From Pseudomonadota bacterium (GTDB taxonomy: Bacteria; Pseudomonadota; Alphaproteobacteria; Rhizobiales; Devosiaceae): a DNA stretch of 64,000 bases. Position numbers and translations under genes: made by a program. Shown here piece by piece: positions 25,721 through 33,086 of the stretch (position 1 is its first letter; each line of letters starts with the position of its first letter). Under the pieces are notes generated by a model. That model searched no databases and had not been told where the DNA came from. It was given only the letters and a program-made list of their open reading frames with translations. The DNA lies in the NCBI GenBank assembly GCA_023391095.1, contig JAEWBN010000022.1, positions 1 through 64,000 on the forward strand, given 5' to 3'.

Positions 25721-26725
25721 TCAGAACGCGTCGGTCGCCCGCAACTCGCCAACCAGCTTGCCCCGCACATTCTTGGCTGGTAGCCGCACGAACTGCTCCA
25801 GCACGGCACGCTGACTGTCGTCAGGATCGGCATATTTCAGCAGCAATTGCGCCACCATGACATGGCTCGCTTCCATCTTGCCGTCGTCGCATTTGATGGC
25901 ATAGCCCCAGCCCTTGTCGCGGATCGCGCCGCACTGGACGCCTTCTGCGCCACCCTTCTGCATCAGCCGCCCGCCAAAGGCTTCCATGACGAGCGTATCG
26001 AGATGCCCCGTTCCGGCGACGAGATGCGGATGGCTGGTCGCGGCATCGAACAGCGCCTGCGCCCCGGCGGCATAGTGCGCGTCCAGCCCCTCGCCTGTCG
26101 CCATGCGCGCAAAGCCCTGCGCCCAGGATTTGAGCGGCGCAGCCCAGGTGGGGATGGAGCAACCGTCGGTTCCACACAGGTCTTCGGTGAGACTTTCCCC
26201 GATCACATGCTCGACCGCCTTGCGCACCGCCTTCTGCACCGCATGTTCGCGCTCGACATAGCCATGCTGGTCGACGCCCATGGCCAGCGCCACGCTCAGC
26301 ATGCCCGAATGCTTGCCCGAGCAATTGTTGTGGAGCGCACTCGGGGCCGCACCAGCGGCCCGCAGCGCCTCGCGCGCCTGGTCATTGCTGGGCATATGCG
26401 CGCCGCATTCCAGGTCATCGACCGAAAGCCCCATGCGCTCGAGGAACTGCTCGACATTGCGCACGTGATCATCTTCGCCGTGATGCGACGCACAAACCAG
26501 CGCCAACTCTTCCCCGCTATGATGAAATTTCTCGACGGCATGCTGATCGAAAATGGCCAGCGCCTGCATCGACTTGATGGCCGAGCGCGGAAAAATCGGC
26601 CGGTCGACATCGCCGCCCGAGGCGATCACCGTGCCCTTGGCATCAACGATAATAAACGATCCGCGATGGCGGTTTTCAACCCAGTTGCCACGAACGGCTT
26701 CGGCGAGAATGGGATTGGCCTGCAT
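25721..26725 (-). CDS. Class 3 (rhizobial-type) L-asparaginase
   Basis: A 334-residue asparaginase of the Rhizobium etli type, hydrolysing L-asparagine to aspartate and ammonia. It carries the signature residues of this class: SAIKSMQAL (the Ser-Lys pair), ASHHGEDDHV, NNCSGKHSGML (zinc-binding cysteine with Lys and His), and GTDGCSIPTWA. It is unrelated in sequence to E. coli asparaginases I and II. No signal peptide is present, so it is cytosolic. It is transcribed with the downstream PfkB kinase. Confidence 0.9.
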   Translation of the reverse strand: MQANPILAEAVRGNWVENRHRGSFIIVDAKGTVIASGGDVDRPIFPRSAIKSMQALAIFDQHAVEKFHHSGEELALVCASHHGEDDHVRNVEQFLERMGLSVDDLECGAHMPSNDQAREALRAAGAAPSALHNNCSGKHSGMLSVALAMGVDQHGYVEREHAVQKAVRKAVEHVIGESLTEDLCGTDGCSIPTWAAPLKSWAQGFARMATGEGLDAHYAAGAQALFDAATSHPHLVAGTGHLDTLVMEAFGGRLMQKGGAEGVQCGAIRDKGWGYAIKCDDGKMEASHVMVAQLLLKYADPDDSQRAVLEQFVRLPAKNVRGKLVGELRATDAF

Positions 26726-26807
26726 AAAAAAACTCCGGTCCGGCTGCTCATCACGAACAGCCCGCGACCGGAAAAGTCAACATGCATGGGAGGAGGTCGT
26801 CGAAGCT

Positions 26808-27146
26808 CTAGATGTCCCAGTCGTGGACCGGGGTGAGAAAGCGGGAATTGACCCAGCCATTGGTGCCCCCGCGGCCAACGAGGCACCAGTCGGCGCTGTT
26901 CTGGACCTCGATGCAGCGCTCGACCCAGACATGCAGGCCGGGCTCGAAGGCACCAACCTTCTGCGAATAGCTGGCGGGCCACTTTCGCACATTGAGCTTG
27001 TCCCACTGGGCGACGCCGGTCACCTGCGCCAGCGTCTCGACCTGGTAGCCTGTGGCCATGGCCGGCTGTACGGCGAAAGCCGCAGTAGCGATGAGAATCA
27101 TGCCGCAGAGCGATGCGACCAGAACTTTTTCCTGAGCCTTGTTCAT
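26808..27146 (-). CDS. Secreted SH3-domain protein
   Basis: A 112-residue exported protein. Residues 1-31 form a signal peptide (VLVASLCGMILIATAAFAV, ending PAMA-T). The mature part is a bacterial SH3-like domain (DKLNVRKWPASYSQKVGAFEPGLHVWVERC, then NSADWCLVGRGGTNGWVNSRFL), a fold often used to bind cell-wall or surface ligands. Two cysteines could form a disulphide. ATG 27146 is preferred over the frame opening at 27272 because it gives a proper signal peptide and is preceded by AGGGG. Confidence 0.8.
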   Translation of the reverse strand: MNKAQEKVLVASLCGMILIATAAFAVQPAMATGYQVETLAQVTGVAQWDKLNVRKWPASYSQKVGAFEPGLHVWVERCIEVQNSADWCLVGRGGTNGWVNSRFLTPVHDWDI

Positions 27147-27365
27147 TTCCCTGTCCCCTCGGAGGCGTTGGGTTGCCGTGTTGGGGAGACATTGCCCTCC
27201 GGCGATTGAACCCTTCGTGATCCCGGTGTTCAGCCAGCGTTCATCTTCAGCGCGGGGGCGAAACCTGTACATTTGACCGCCCGCCCTTCATGCTCATCGT
27301 GGCGGTCCGGGGTAAACCTAGATAAGATCAAGCCAATGATCCGCGCAGCGTGAGGAGAGCGAGAG

Positions 27366-28223
27366 ATGGCAAAGGTTCTGGTCACCGGCGGCAGCGGCAA
27401 GCTTGGCCGCGCCGTGCTGAAAGATCTCGTCGCGCATGGCTATGACGTGCTCAATCTCGATCAGCACGCCCTGCCCGAGCCGATCTGCCCCAGCGTGCGC
27501 ATCGATCTCTCCAATTTCGGCGAAGTGGCTGGCGCGATCCTTGGTGGCATCGACGAGAAGACCGGGCCGTTCGACGCCGTCGTCCATCTCGCCGCCATCC
27601 CCGCCCCCGGCCTTGCCGCCAATGCGCGCACTATCAGCAACAATGTCAGCGCCACCTACAATGTGTTCGAGGCGTGCCGTCTGGCGAAGATCAACAACAT
27701 CGTCTTTGCCTCGAGCGAAACCGTTCTGGGCCTGCCTTTCGACACGCCCCCGCCCTATGCACCGCTCGACGAGGACTACTTCCCGCGTCCGGAAAGCGCC
27801 TATTCGCTGGGCAAATTGCTCGACGAAACCATGGCCGCCCAGTTCTGCCGCTGGAACCCGGACCTGCGCATCGCCGGCCTGCGCTTTTCCAATGTCATGT
27901 ATCCGGAAGACTACAAGGCCTTCCCCGGTTTCGACAGCGATCCCATGGCGCGCAAGTGGAACCTCTGGGGCTATATCGACGCCCGCGATGGCGCGCAGGC
28001 AGTCCGCCGCGCCATCCAGGCCGATTTCAAGGGCTTTGAGGCCTTCATCATCGCCAATGCCGATACGGTCATGAGCCGCTCCAGCGCCTCGCTCATGGCA
28101 GAGGTTTTCCCCGAGGTCGAGCTGCGCGGCAACATCGCCACCAATGCGACGCTGCTCAGCATCGACAAGGCCAAGCGCCTCCTCGGCTATTCGCCGCAAT
28201 ACAGCTGGCGCAACGCGGTCTAG
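27366..28223 (+). CDS. NAD(P)-dependent epimerase/dehydrogenase (extended SDR)
   Basis: A 285-residue extended short-chain dehydrogenase/reductase. It has the nucleotide-binding GGSGKLG at residues 8-14, the acidic VLNLDQ after strand 2 suggesting NAD preference, ASSE at the active-site serine strand and the catalytic YSLGK. Members of this branch include uronate dehydrogenases and sugar-nucleotide epimerases; the substrate cannot be told. GAGGAGAGCGAGAG lies just upstream of the ATG. It is monocistronic. Confidence 0.85.
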   Translation: MAKVLVTGGSGKLGRAVLKDLVAHGYDVLNLDQHALPEPICPSVRIDLSNFGEVAGAILGGIDEKTGPFDAVVHLAAIPAPGLAANARTISNNVSATYNVFEACRLAKINNIVFASSETVLGLPFDTPPPYAPLDEDYFPRPESAYSLGKLLDETMAAQFCRWNPDLRIAGLRFSNVMYPEDYKAFPGFDSDPMARKWNLWGYIDARDGAQAVRRAIQADFKGFEAFIIANADTVMSRSSASLMAEVFPEVELRGNIATNATLLSIDKAKRLLGYSPQYSWRNAV

Positions 28224-28224
28224 C

Positions 28225-28247
28225 GGCGGCGCCCCTAGGACGCCGCC
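28225..28247. terminator. Possible bidirectional hairpin
   Basis: GGCGGCG and CGCCGCC form a 7-bp G/C stem around a nine-base loop between the convergent epimerase and mmsA genes. No proper T-run follows on either strand, so it may only be a barrier hairpin. Confidence 0.4.
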
Positions 28248-28258
28248 ATATTGTCCCC

Positions 28259-29755
28259 TCACTTCATCGTCGGCATCTGAAATTCCGCGCCATCCTTGAT
28301 CCCGCTCGGCCACCTGGCCGTCACGGTCTTGGTGCGGGTCCAGAACTTGATCGAATCTGTGCCGTGCTGGTTGAGGTCGCCGAAGGCGGAAGCCTTCCAG
28401 CCGCCGAAGCTATGATAGGCCAGCGGCACCGGCACCGGCACGTTGATGCCGACCATGCCGATATTGACCCGCGCCGCGAAATCCCGCGCCGCATCGCCAT
28501 CGCGGGTGAAGATCGCCGTTCCATTGCCATAGGGATTGCAGATCACGAGATTGATGGCGTCCTCGTAAGTGCCTGAGCGCGCAACACAAAGCACCGGCCC
28601 AAAGATTTCTTCCTTGTAGATATCCATGTCAGGCGTGACCCGATCGAACAGGGTTGGCCCGACAAAGTAACCGTTCTCGTAGCCCTGCAGGCTGAAGTCG
28701 CGACCATCGATCACGAGGTCCGCCCCCTGCTCCACCCCGCTTGAGATCAGCGACTTAATACGGTCCTGGCTGGCCTTGGTGATGACCGGCCCCATCTCGC
28801 TGGCCTTGTCGGTTGCGGAACCAACCTTGAGCTTTTCGATGCGCGGCTTCAGCGCCTCGATGAGCCGGTCAGCCGTGCCATCGCCGACGGGTACCGCCAC
28901 GGAAACCGCCATGCAGCGCTCGCCGGCCGAACCATAGCCTGCCCCCATCAAGGCATCGGCGGCCTTATCCATATCGGCGTCAGGCATGATGACCATGTGG
29001 TTCTTGGCGCCGCCAAAGGCCTGCACGCGCTTACCGTTTTGTGCAGCCGTACCGTAGACATACTGGGCAACTGGGGTGGATCCCACGAAGCTAATGGCCC
29101 CAATCTTCTCATGGGCCAGAATGCCGTCCACCACGTTCTTGCCGCCATGCACCACGTTCAGAATACCCCTGGGCAGGCCAGCTTCAATGGCCAATTGCGC
29201 TAGTCGCACCGGAATGGACGGATCGCGTTCGGAGGGTTTGAGGATGAAGGCATTGCCCGCTGCAATGGCCGGCGACAGCATCCAGAGCGGGATCATGGCC
29301 GGGAAGTTGAAGGGTGTGATGCCCGCGCCAATGCCAACCGGCTGACGCATTGAATACATGTCGATACCCGGACCGGCCCCATCGGTGAATTCGCCCTTGA
29401 GCAGATGCGGCGCGCCGGCCACGAACTCGGCAACCTCAAGCCCGCGCTGAATATCGCCCTTGGAATCCTCAACCGTCTTGCCGTGCTCGGCGCTGAGGAG
29501 TTCTGCCAGTTCCTGCATGTTCTGGTTGATCAGGGCGACAAAGTTGAAGAAGACGCGGGCGCGGCGCTGCGGATTGGTCGCGGCCCATTTAGGCTGCGCG
29601 GCTGCTGCCGATGCCACTGCGGCGTCAAGATCAGCCTGCGAGGCCAGCACCACGCGGGCCTGCACATCGCCGGTCGCCGGATTGAAAACATCCGGGAATT
29701 CTGTGCCCGAGCCGGTGGTTTCAACGCCGTCGATGAAATGGCCAATAGTGCGCAT
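28259..29755 (-). CDS. mmsA: Methylmalonate-semialdehyde dehydrogenase (CoA-acylating)
   Basis: A 498-residue aldehyde dehydrogenase of the MmsA/IolA type. It oxidises methylmalonate or malonate semialdehyde to propionyl- or acetyl-CoA in valine and inositol breakdown. Hallmarks are MRTIGHFIDG with FPDVFNPATGDV at the N-terminus, GITPFNFPAMIPLWM, ISFVGSTPVAQYVY, the catalytic cysteine in GSAGERCMAVSVAVPVGD, and EEIFGPVLCV. No other valine or inositol gene is adjacent. A LysR-type regulator is divergently encoded 94 bp away and may control it. Confidence 0.94.
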   Translation of the reverse strand: MRTIGHFIDGVETTGSGTEFPDVFNPATGDVQARVVLASQADLDAAVASAAAAQPKWAATNPQRRARVFFNFVALINQNMQELAELLSAEHGKTVEDSKGDIQRGLEVAEFVAGAPHLLKGEFTDGAGPGIDMYSMRQPVGIGAGITPFNFPAMIPLWMLSPAIAAGNAFILKPSERDPSIPVRLAQLAIEAGLPRGILNVVHGGKNVVDGILAHEKIGAISFVGSTPVAQYVYGTAAQNGKRVQAFGGAKNHMVIMPDADMDKAADALMGAGYGSAGERCMAVSVAVPVGDGTADRLIEALKPRIEKLKVGSATDKASEMGPVITKASQDRIKSLISSGVEQGADLVIDGRDFSLQGYENGYFVGPTLFDRVTPDMDIYKEEIFGPVLCVARSGTYEDAINLVICNPYGNGTAIFTRDGDAARDFAARVNIGMVGINVPVPVPLAYHSFGGWKASAFGDLNQHGTDSIKFWTRTKTVTARWPSGIKDGAEFQMPTMK

Positions 29756-29821
29756 GCTGATCCTCCTTGGATGAGCATGGTTTTTGCACTACGCTTTGGG
29801 CACATCAACGCGATAGATTTC

Positions 29822-29834
29822 GCATCTGTTGTGC
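29822..29834. promoter_or_regulatory. Possible LysR-type operator
   Basis: GCA-TCTGTTG-TGC is a short dyad in the 94-bp divergent mmsA/lysR region, with TCTG-N5-CAGA overlapping it. The position fits autoregulation by the LysR protein, but the half-sites are very short. Confidence 0.3.
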
Positions 29835-29849
29835 AGAAAGTAATGTTCA

Positions 29850-30725
29850 ATGAATTGGGATGATGCGCGGATTTTCTTGGCCGTGGCCCGACATGGCCAG
29901 CTTCTGGGGGCCGCGAAAGCGCTGGGGCTCAACCACGCAACTGTCGCCCGGCGCATCACGGCGCTTGAAGACGCACTGGGTAGCACGCTCTTTCGTCGCA
30001 AAACCAATGGCACCGAGCTGACCGCGCAGGGCGAACGGTTTCTGGTTCAGGCCGAAATCATGGAGAGCGCGAGCCTTGCTGCCGCCGAAGCCGCTGGAGC
30101 CAACAGCTCGCTGGAAGGCGTCGTGCGCATCGGGGGGCCGGATGGTTTCGGCGTTGCCTTCCTCGCCCCGCGCATTGGCGAGTTGACAGAGCGGCATCCG
30201 GGCCTACGGATCGAGCTGGTCCCGGTCCCCCGCGCCTTTTCCCTGTCGCGCCGGGAAGCCGACATTGCCGTGACACTGGAACGTCCGCGCGAAGGACGGC
30301 TCGTTGCCCGCAAGCTCACCGACTACTCGCTGGGCCTCTATGCGTCCCGAACCTATCTGGATCGTCACGGCACACCCGAGACCCTCGACGATCTCGCCCA
30401 CCATAGGCTGGTCGGCTATGTCGATGACCTCCTCTATACAGCCTCACTCGACTATACCGGCGAGTTCCTTAGGCATTGGCGCTCGACCCTGTCCGTCTCC
30501 TCCGCCATGGGGCAGACCGAGGCTGTGCGGGCCGGCGCGGGCATAGGCATCCTTCACACATTCATGGCGAGCGGCGATGCTCACCTTGTGCCCGTGCTTC
30601 CCCTCCATACGGTCACGCGCGCCTACTGGACCGTCATGCATGAAGACCTGCGCGGCGTTCGCCGCATTGGCGTCGTCTCCGACTTCCTCGCCGAGATCGT
30701 CGCTCGCGCCCGCTCGATCTTCTGA
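29850..30725 (+). CDS. LysR-family transcriptional regulator
   Basis: A 291-residue LysR-type regulator. The winged HTH spans residues 1-60 (ARIFLAVARHGQLLGAAKAL, HATVARRITALEDALGSTLF), followed by a periplasmic-binding-like co-inducer domain (GVVRIGGPDGFGVAFLAPRI). It is divergent from mmsA, the classic arrangement for a LysR regulator and its target. The co-inducer is unknown. Confidence 0.9.
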   Translation: MNWDDARIFLAVARHGQLLGAAKALGLNHATVARRITALEDALGSTLFRRKTNGTELTAQGERFLVQAEIMESASLAAAEAAGANSSLEGVVRIGGPDGFGVAFLAPRIGELTERHPGLRIELVPVPRAFSLSRREADIAVTLERPREGRLVARKLTDYSLGLYASRTYLDRHGTPETLDDLAHHRLVGYVDDLLYTASLDYTGEFLRHWRSTLSVSSAMGQTEAVRAGAGIGILHTFMASGDAHLVPVLPLHTVTRAYWTVMHEDLRGVRRIGVVSDFLAEIVARARSIF

Positions 30726-30763
30726 TCTCTTGCACCCTTCTCCGCTTGCGCTAGAACTCAGCC

Positions 30764-31237
30764 ATGTCAAAGACCACGCCCGCAACGCTCGCGCTCACCA
30801 AGGCCGGCATTCCATTCACGCTGGCGCATTATGACTACGATCCCAATGCCGAGCGCGTGGGGCTCCAGGCTGCCGAGGCAATGGGCGTTTCGCCCGCCGA
30901 AGTGTTCAAGACGCTGATGGCCGAGCTTGATGGAAAACCGATCTGCGCCATCGTCCCCTCGGACGAAGAAGTGAATATGAAGAAGCTGGCGGCAGCCTTG
31001 GGCGGCAAGTCGGCGCAGATGATGAAGCCGTCCGATGCCGAGCGCCTGACCGGTTACAAGGTCGGCGGCATCAGCCCGCTTGGTCAGCGTAAAGCCGTTC
31101 CCACCGCGCTTGATGAACTGGCCACGCTCTACGACGAGATTTATCTCAATGGCGGTCAGCGTGGGCTGCAGATCCGCGTCAAGCCCGATGACCTGATCCA
31201 GGCGCTGGGCTGCGTGACCGCTGATCTTGTGCGTTAG
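30764..31237 (+). CDS. ybaK: Cys-tRNA(Pro)/Cys-tRNA(Cys) deacylase YbaK
   Basis: A 157-residue YbaK-family editing protein that hydrolyses Cys-tRNA(Pro) mischarged by prolyl-tRNA synthetase. The N-terminal half shows GIPFTLAHYDYDP and AAEAMGVSPAEVFKTLM; the core KVGGISPLGQRKAVPTALDE and INGGQRGLQI-like (LNGGQRGLQI) motifs, which surround the active-site pocket with its invariant lysine, are intact. It is 38 bp downstream of the LysR gene and may be read through from it. Confidence 0.93.
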   Translation: MSKTTPATLALTKAGIPFTLAHYDYDPNAERVGLQAAEAMGVSPAEVFKTLMAELDGKPICAIVPSDEEVNMKKLAAALGGKSAQMMKPSDAERLTGYKVGGISPLGQRKAVPTALDELATLYDEIYLNGGQRGLQIRVKPDDLIQALGCVTADLVR

Positions 31238-31272
31238 CGCCCACAGCGCAGTTCAAGGCCCAGAAACGACAA

Positions 31273-31294
31273 AAGGCACCCAGATGGATGCCTT
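31273..31294 (-). terminator. Rho-independent terminator of the DUF1127 gene
   Basis: On the minus strand AAGGCATCC, loop ATCT, GGGTGCCTT followed by TTGTCG. It lies 28 bp past the stop of the DUF1127 gene and also faces the end of ybaK. Confidence 0.75.
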
Positions 31295-31322
31295 CATCGT
31301 CAGACTTTGGAGGTCTAGTCGC

Positions 31323-31469
31323 TTAGCCGGCGTAGGTGCCGCGAGCGATTGCCTTGATGTCACCACGGGTGATGCCAAGGTCATGCAGCTGACGGGTGTC
31401 CATGGCGTTCAGCTCACGCAGGGTGCGCTGGTACTTGGCGTAGTTGGCGATCTTCTGTGCAATGTTCAT
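31323..31469 (-). CDS. DUF1127 miniprotein
   Basis: A 48-residue protein. It reads MNIAQKIANYAKYQRTLREL, then NAMDTRQLHDLGITRGDIKA, ending IARGTYAG. This is the DUF1127 core (R-x-L-x-x-L/M-D-x-x-L-x-D-L-G-I-x-R-x-D-I). Arg-rich DUF1127 proteins can bind RNA and affect phosphate and carbon physiology in Agrobacterium and Rhodobacter; a role here is inferred. AAGGGG stands eight bases upstream of the ATG. It is a stand-alone unit with its own terminator. Confidence 0.9.
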   Translation of the reverse strand: MNIAQKIANYAKYQRTLRELNAMDTRQLHDLGITRGDIKAIARGTYAG

Positions 31470-31695
31470 TTCGGTTCCCCTTCGTTTGATGAGCTTTATC
31501 TAGAGCGACTGGGTCGTGATTAGTAGATGGACAGACTGCACATCCGTTATGCACTAGATGCATCGAAAACGGGCATATGGTTCACAACGGGTTCATGCCG
31601 AAACCGCGCGTTTCCGATCGAAACCCTGCCATACCTGACCCCAATTCATTGATCTTGCTTCTATTTTCTAAAATCCTGACGAAGAATTGGATTTT

Positions 31696-31709
31696 TGACC
31701 ATCTGGTCA
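31696..31709. promoter_or_regulatory. Perfect palindrome TGACCA-TC-TGGTCA
   Basis: A 14-bp perfect inverted repeat of the kind bound by TetR- or GntR-family repressors. No such regulator gene is adjacent. It is about 230 bp upstream of the DUF1127 start and just beyond the cyd terminator. Confidence 0.45.
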
Positions 31710-31744
31710 GGAGCCATGCATTCCCTGACATTCAAGTGCGCAGC

Positions 31745-31774
31745 AAAAAGCCGGGCAGGTTTCCCTACCCGGCT
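31745..31774 (-). terminator. Rho-independent terminator of cydABX
   Basis: On the minus strand an 11-bp stem (AGCCGGGTAGG with CCTGCCCGGCT, one T-G pair), a GAAA tetraloop and a T5 run. It begins 19 bp after the cydX stop. Confidence 0.9.
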
Positions 31775-31792
31775 TGTGTGCTTTTGGGGGTC

Positions 31793-31930
31793 TTAACCGA
31801 GGACTTCGGTCGGTTCGCGCCCCTCTTCCTCGGCAATACGCCGATCCTCGCGCAGCTCAAACCACATGGCGTTGAGAATACCGAAGCAGCAGGCAAGGCT
31901 CACGCCCAGGATCCAGGCAAAATACCACAT
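31793..31930 (-). CDS. cydX: Cytochrome bd oxidase small subunit CydX
   Basis: A 45-residue single-helix subunit of cytochrome bd oxidase, reading MWYFAWILGVSLACCFGILN then AMWFELREDRR and a short acidic tail. The MWYF(A/S)W start and the Glu near residue 25 are diagnostic of CydX. It stabilises the haems of CydAB in E. coli. It lies 10 bp downstream of the cydB stop with AGGAG before the ATG, and ahead of a strong terminator. Confidence 0.93.
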   Translation of the reverse strand: MWYFAWILGVSLACCFGILNAMWFELREDRRIAEEEGREPTEVLG

Positions 31931-31940
31931 GTGTTTTCTC

Positions 31941-33086
31941 CTAGTATGCGTTCGGGTTCTTGGTAAGGTTCGTGCTGGTCACCGTGCCGCGCATCACCCG
32001 GAACACCCAGGCGGTGTAGAGCAGGATGATGGGCAGGAAGACCACCGTAGCCAGCAGCATGATGAAGAGGGTCAGGTGGCTTGAGGACGCATCCCAGAGC
32101 GTCAGACCCGCATTGGGCATGGTCGAGGACGGCAGGAAGAACGGGAAGATCGATACACCCGCCGTGGCGACGATACCGAAAATGCCCGTGCTCGAAGCCA
32201 GATAGGCCAGCCACTTGCGACCGGTCCGCAGACCGACAACAGCCACGATCATGCCGGCAAAGCCGAGCACCGGTGCTGCAATCATCCAGGGATAAGTCCG
32301 GTAGTTGCCGAGCCAGCCGCCCTGCACCAGGGCCACCGTCTTGCTCAGCGGATTGATCGGCGCATTGGGATCGATGACGCTGGTGATCACATAGCCATCC
32401 ATCAGGCTGACCCAGACACCACCCAGGGCGAAGAGCAGGATGGTCGCAACACCGGCCCAGGTGCCATAGGTGCGCGCGCGTTCGGCGATCGCGCCTTCCG
32501 TGCGGCCGACAATCAGCGTTGCGCCATGGGTCACGATCATGCCGACGCTCACGAGGCCCGCCAGCAACGCGAAGGGCATGAGCAGCTCGAAGAAGTTGCC
32601 CGTATAGAAGATGCGCATGCTGTCATCGAAGTGGAAGGGAGCGCCGAGCAGCACATTGCCCACGGCAACGCCCATGATCAGGGCCGGCACGAAGCCGCCG
32701 ATGAACAGGCCCCAGTCCCACATGGCCCGCCAGCGAGGGTCCTCAACCTTGCCGCGGAACTTGAAGCCGACCGGCCGCAGGATGAGGGCCAGCAGGATCA
32801 CCAACATCGCCAGGTAGAAGCCGGAGAAGCTCACCGCATAGAGAGGCGGGAAGGCTGCAAAGATGGCGCCGCCGCCAAGGATCAGCCAGACCTGATTGCC
32901 CTCCCAGGTTGGCCCGATGAGGTTGAGCAGAATGCGCCGCTCCTCGTCGGTCTTGGCGGCGAAGGGCAGCAGGGCTCCCACGCCGAGGTCGCGGCCGCCC
33001 ATGATGGCGAAGCCGATAAGCAGCACGCCGAGCAGCAGCCACCAGATCAGCCGCAGCGTTTCATAATCGAGAGGAAGGGTGCTCAC
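31941..33086 (-). CDS. cydB: Cytochrome bd ubiquinol oxidase subunit II
   Basis: A 381-residue integral membrane subunit with about nine helices. CydB motifs include GFAIMGGRDLGVGALLPF, GPTWEGNQVWLILGGGAIFAAFP and FPFFLPSSTMPNAGLTLWDASSS. The frame is open far upstream into cydA, but the GTG at 33086 is preceded by AAGGAG at eight bases and overlaps the cydA stop as GTGA, giving the usual CydB N-terminus (LDYETLRLIWW). It forms the oxidase with CydA and CydX. Confidence 0.95.
   Translation of the reverse strand: MSTLPLDYETLRLIWWLLLGVLLIGFAIMGGRDLGVGALLPFAAKTDEERRILLNLIGPTWEGNQVWLILGGGAIFAAFPPLYAVSFSGFYLAMLVILLALILRPVGFKFRGKVEDPRWRAMWDWGLFIGGFVPALIMGVAVGNVLLGAPFHFDDSMRIFYTGNFFELLMPFALLAGLVSVGMIVTHGATLIVGRTEGAIAERARTYGTWAGVATILLFALGGVWVSLMDGYVITSVIDPNAPINPLSKTVALVQGGWLGNYRTYPWMIAAPVLGFAGMIVAVVGLRTGRKWLAYLASSTGIFGIVATAGVSIFPFFLPSSTMPNAGLTLWDASSSHLTLFIMLLATVVFLPIILLYTAWVFRVMRGTVTSTNLTKNPNAY

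Larger units (their letters stand above)
31470..31792. other. Intergenic region with palindrome and terminator
   Basis: About 320 bp between cydX and the DUF1127 gene, with no gene called. It holds the DUF1127 promoter region (AT-richer, with an A/T patch around 31660-31695), the palindrome at 31696-31709 and the cyd terminator. A 26-codon plus-strand frame from ATG 31715 crosses the terminator and looks fortuitous. Confidence 0.55.

Noticed and set aside
31715..31795. 26-codon plus-strand frame preceded by AGGAG
   Set aside because: It crosses the cyd terminator stem, has no homologue I know and is only two bases from its supposed ribosome binding site.
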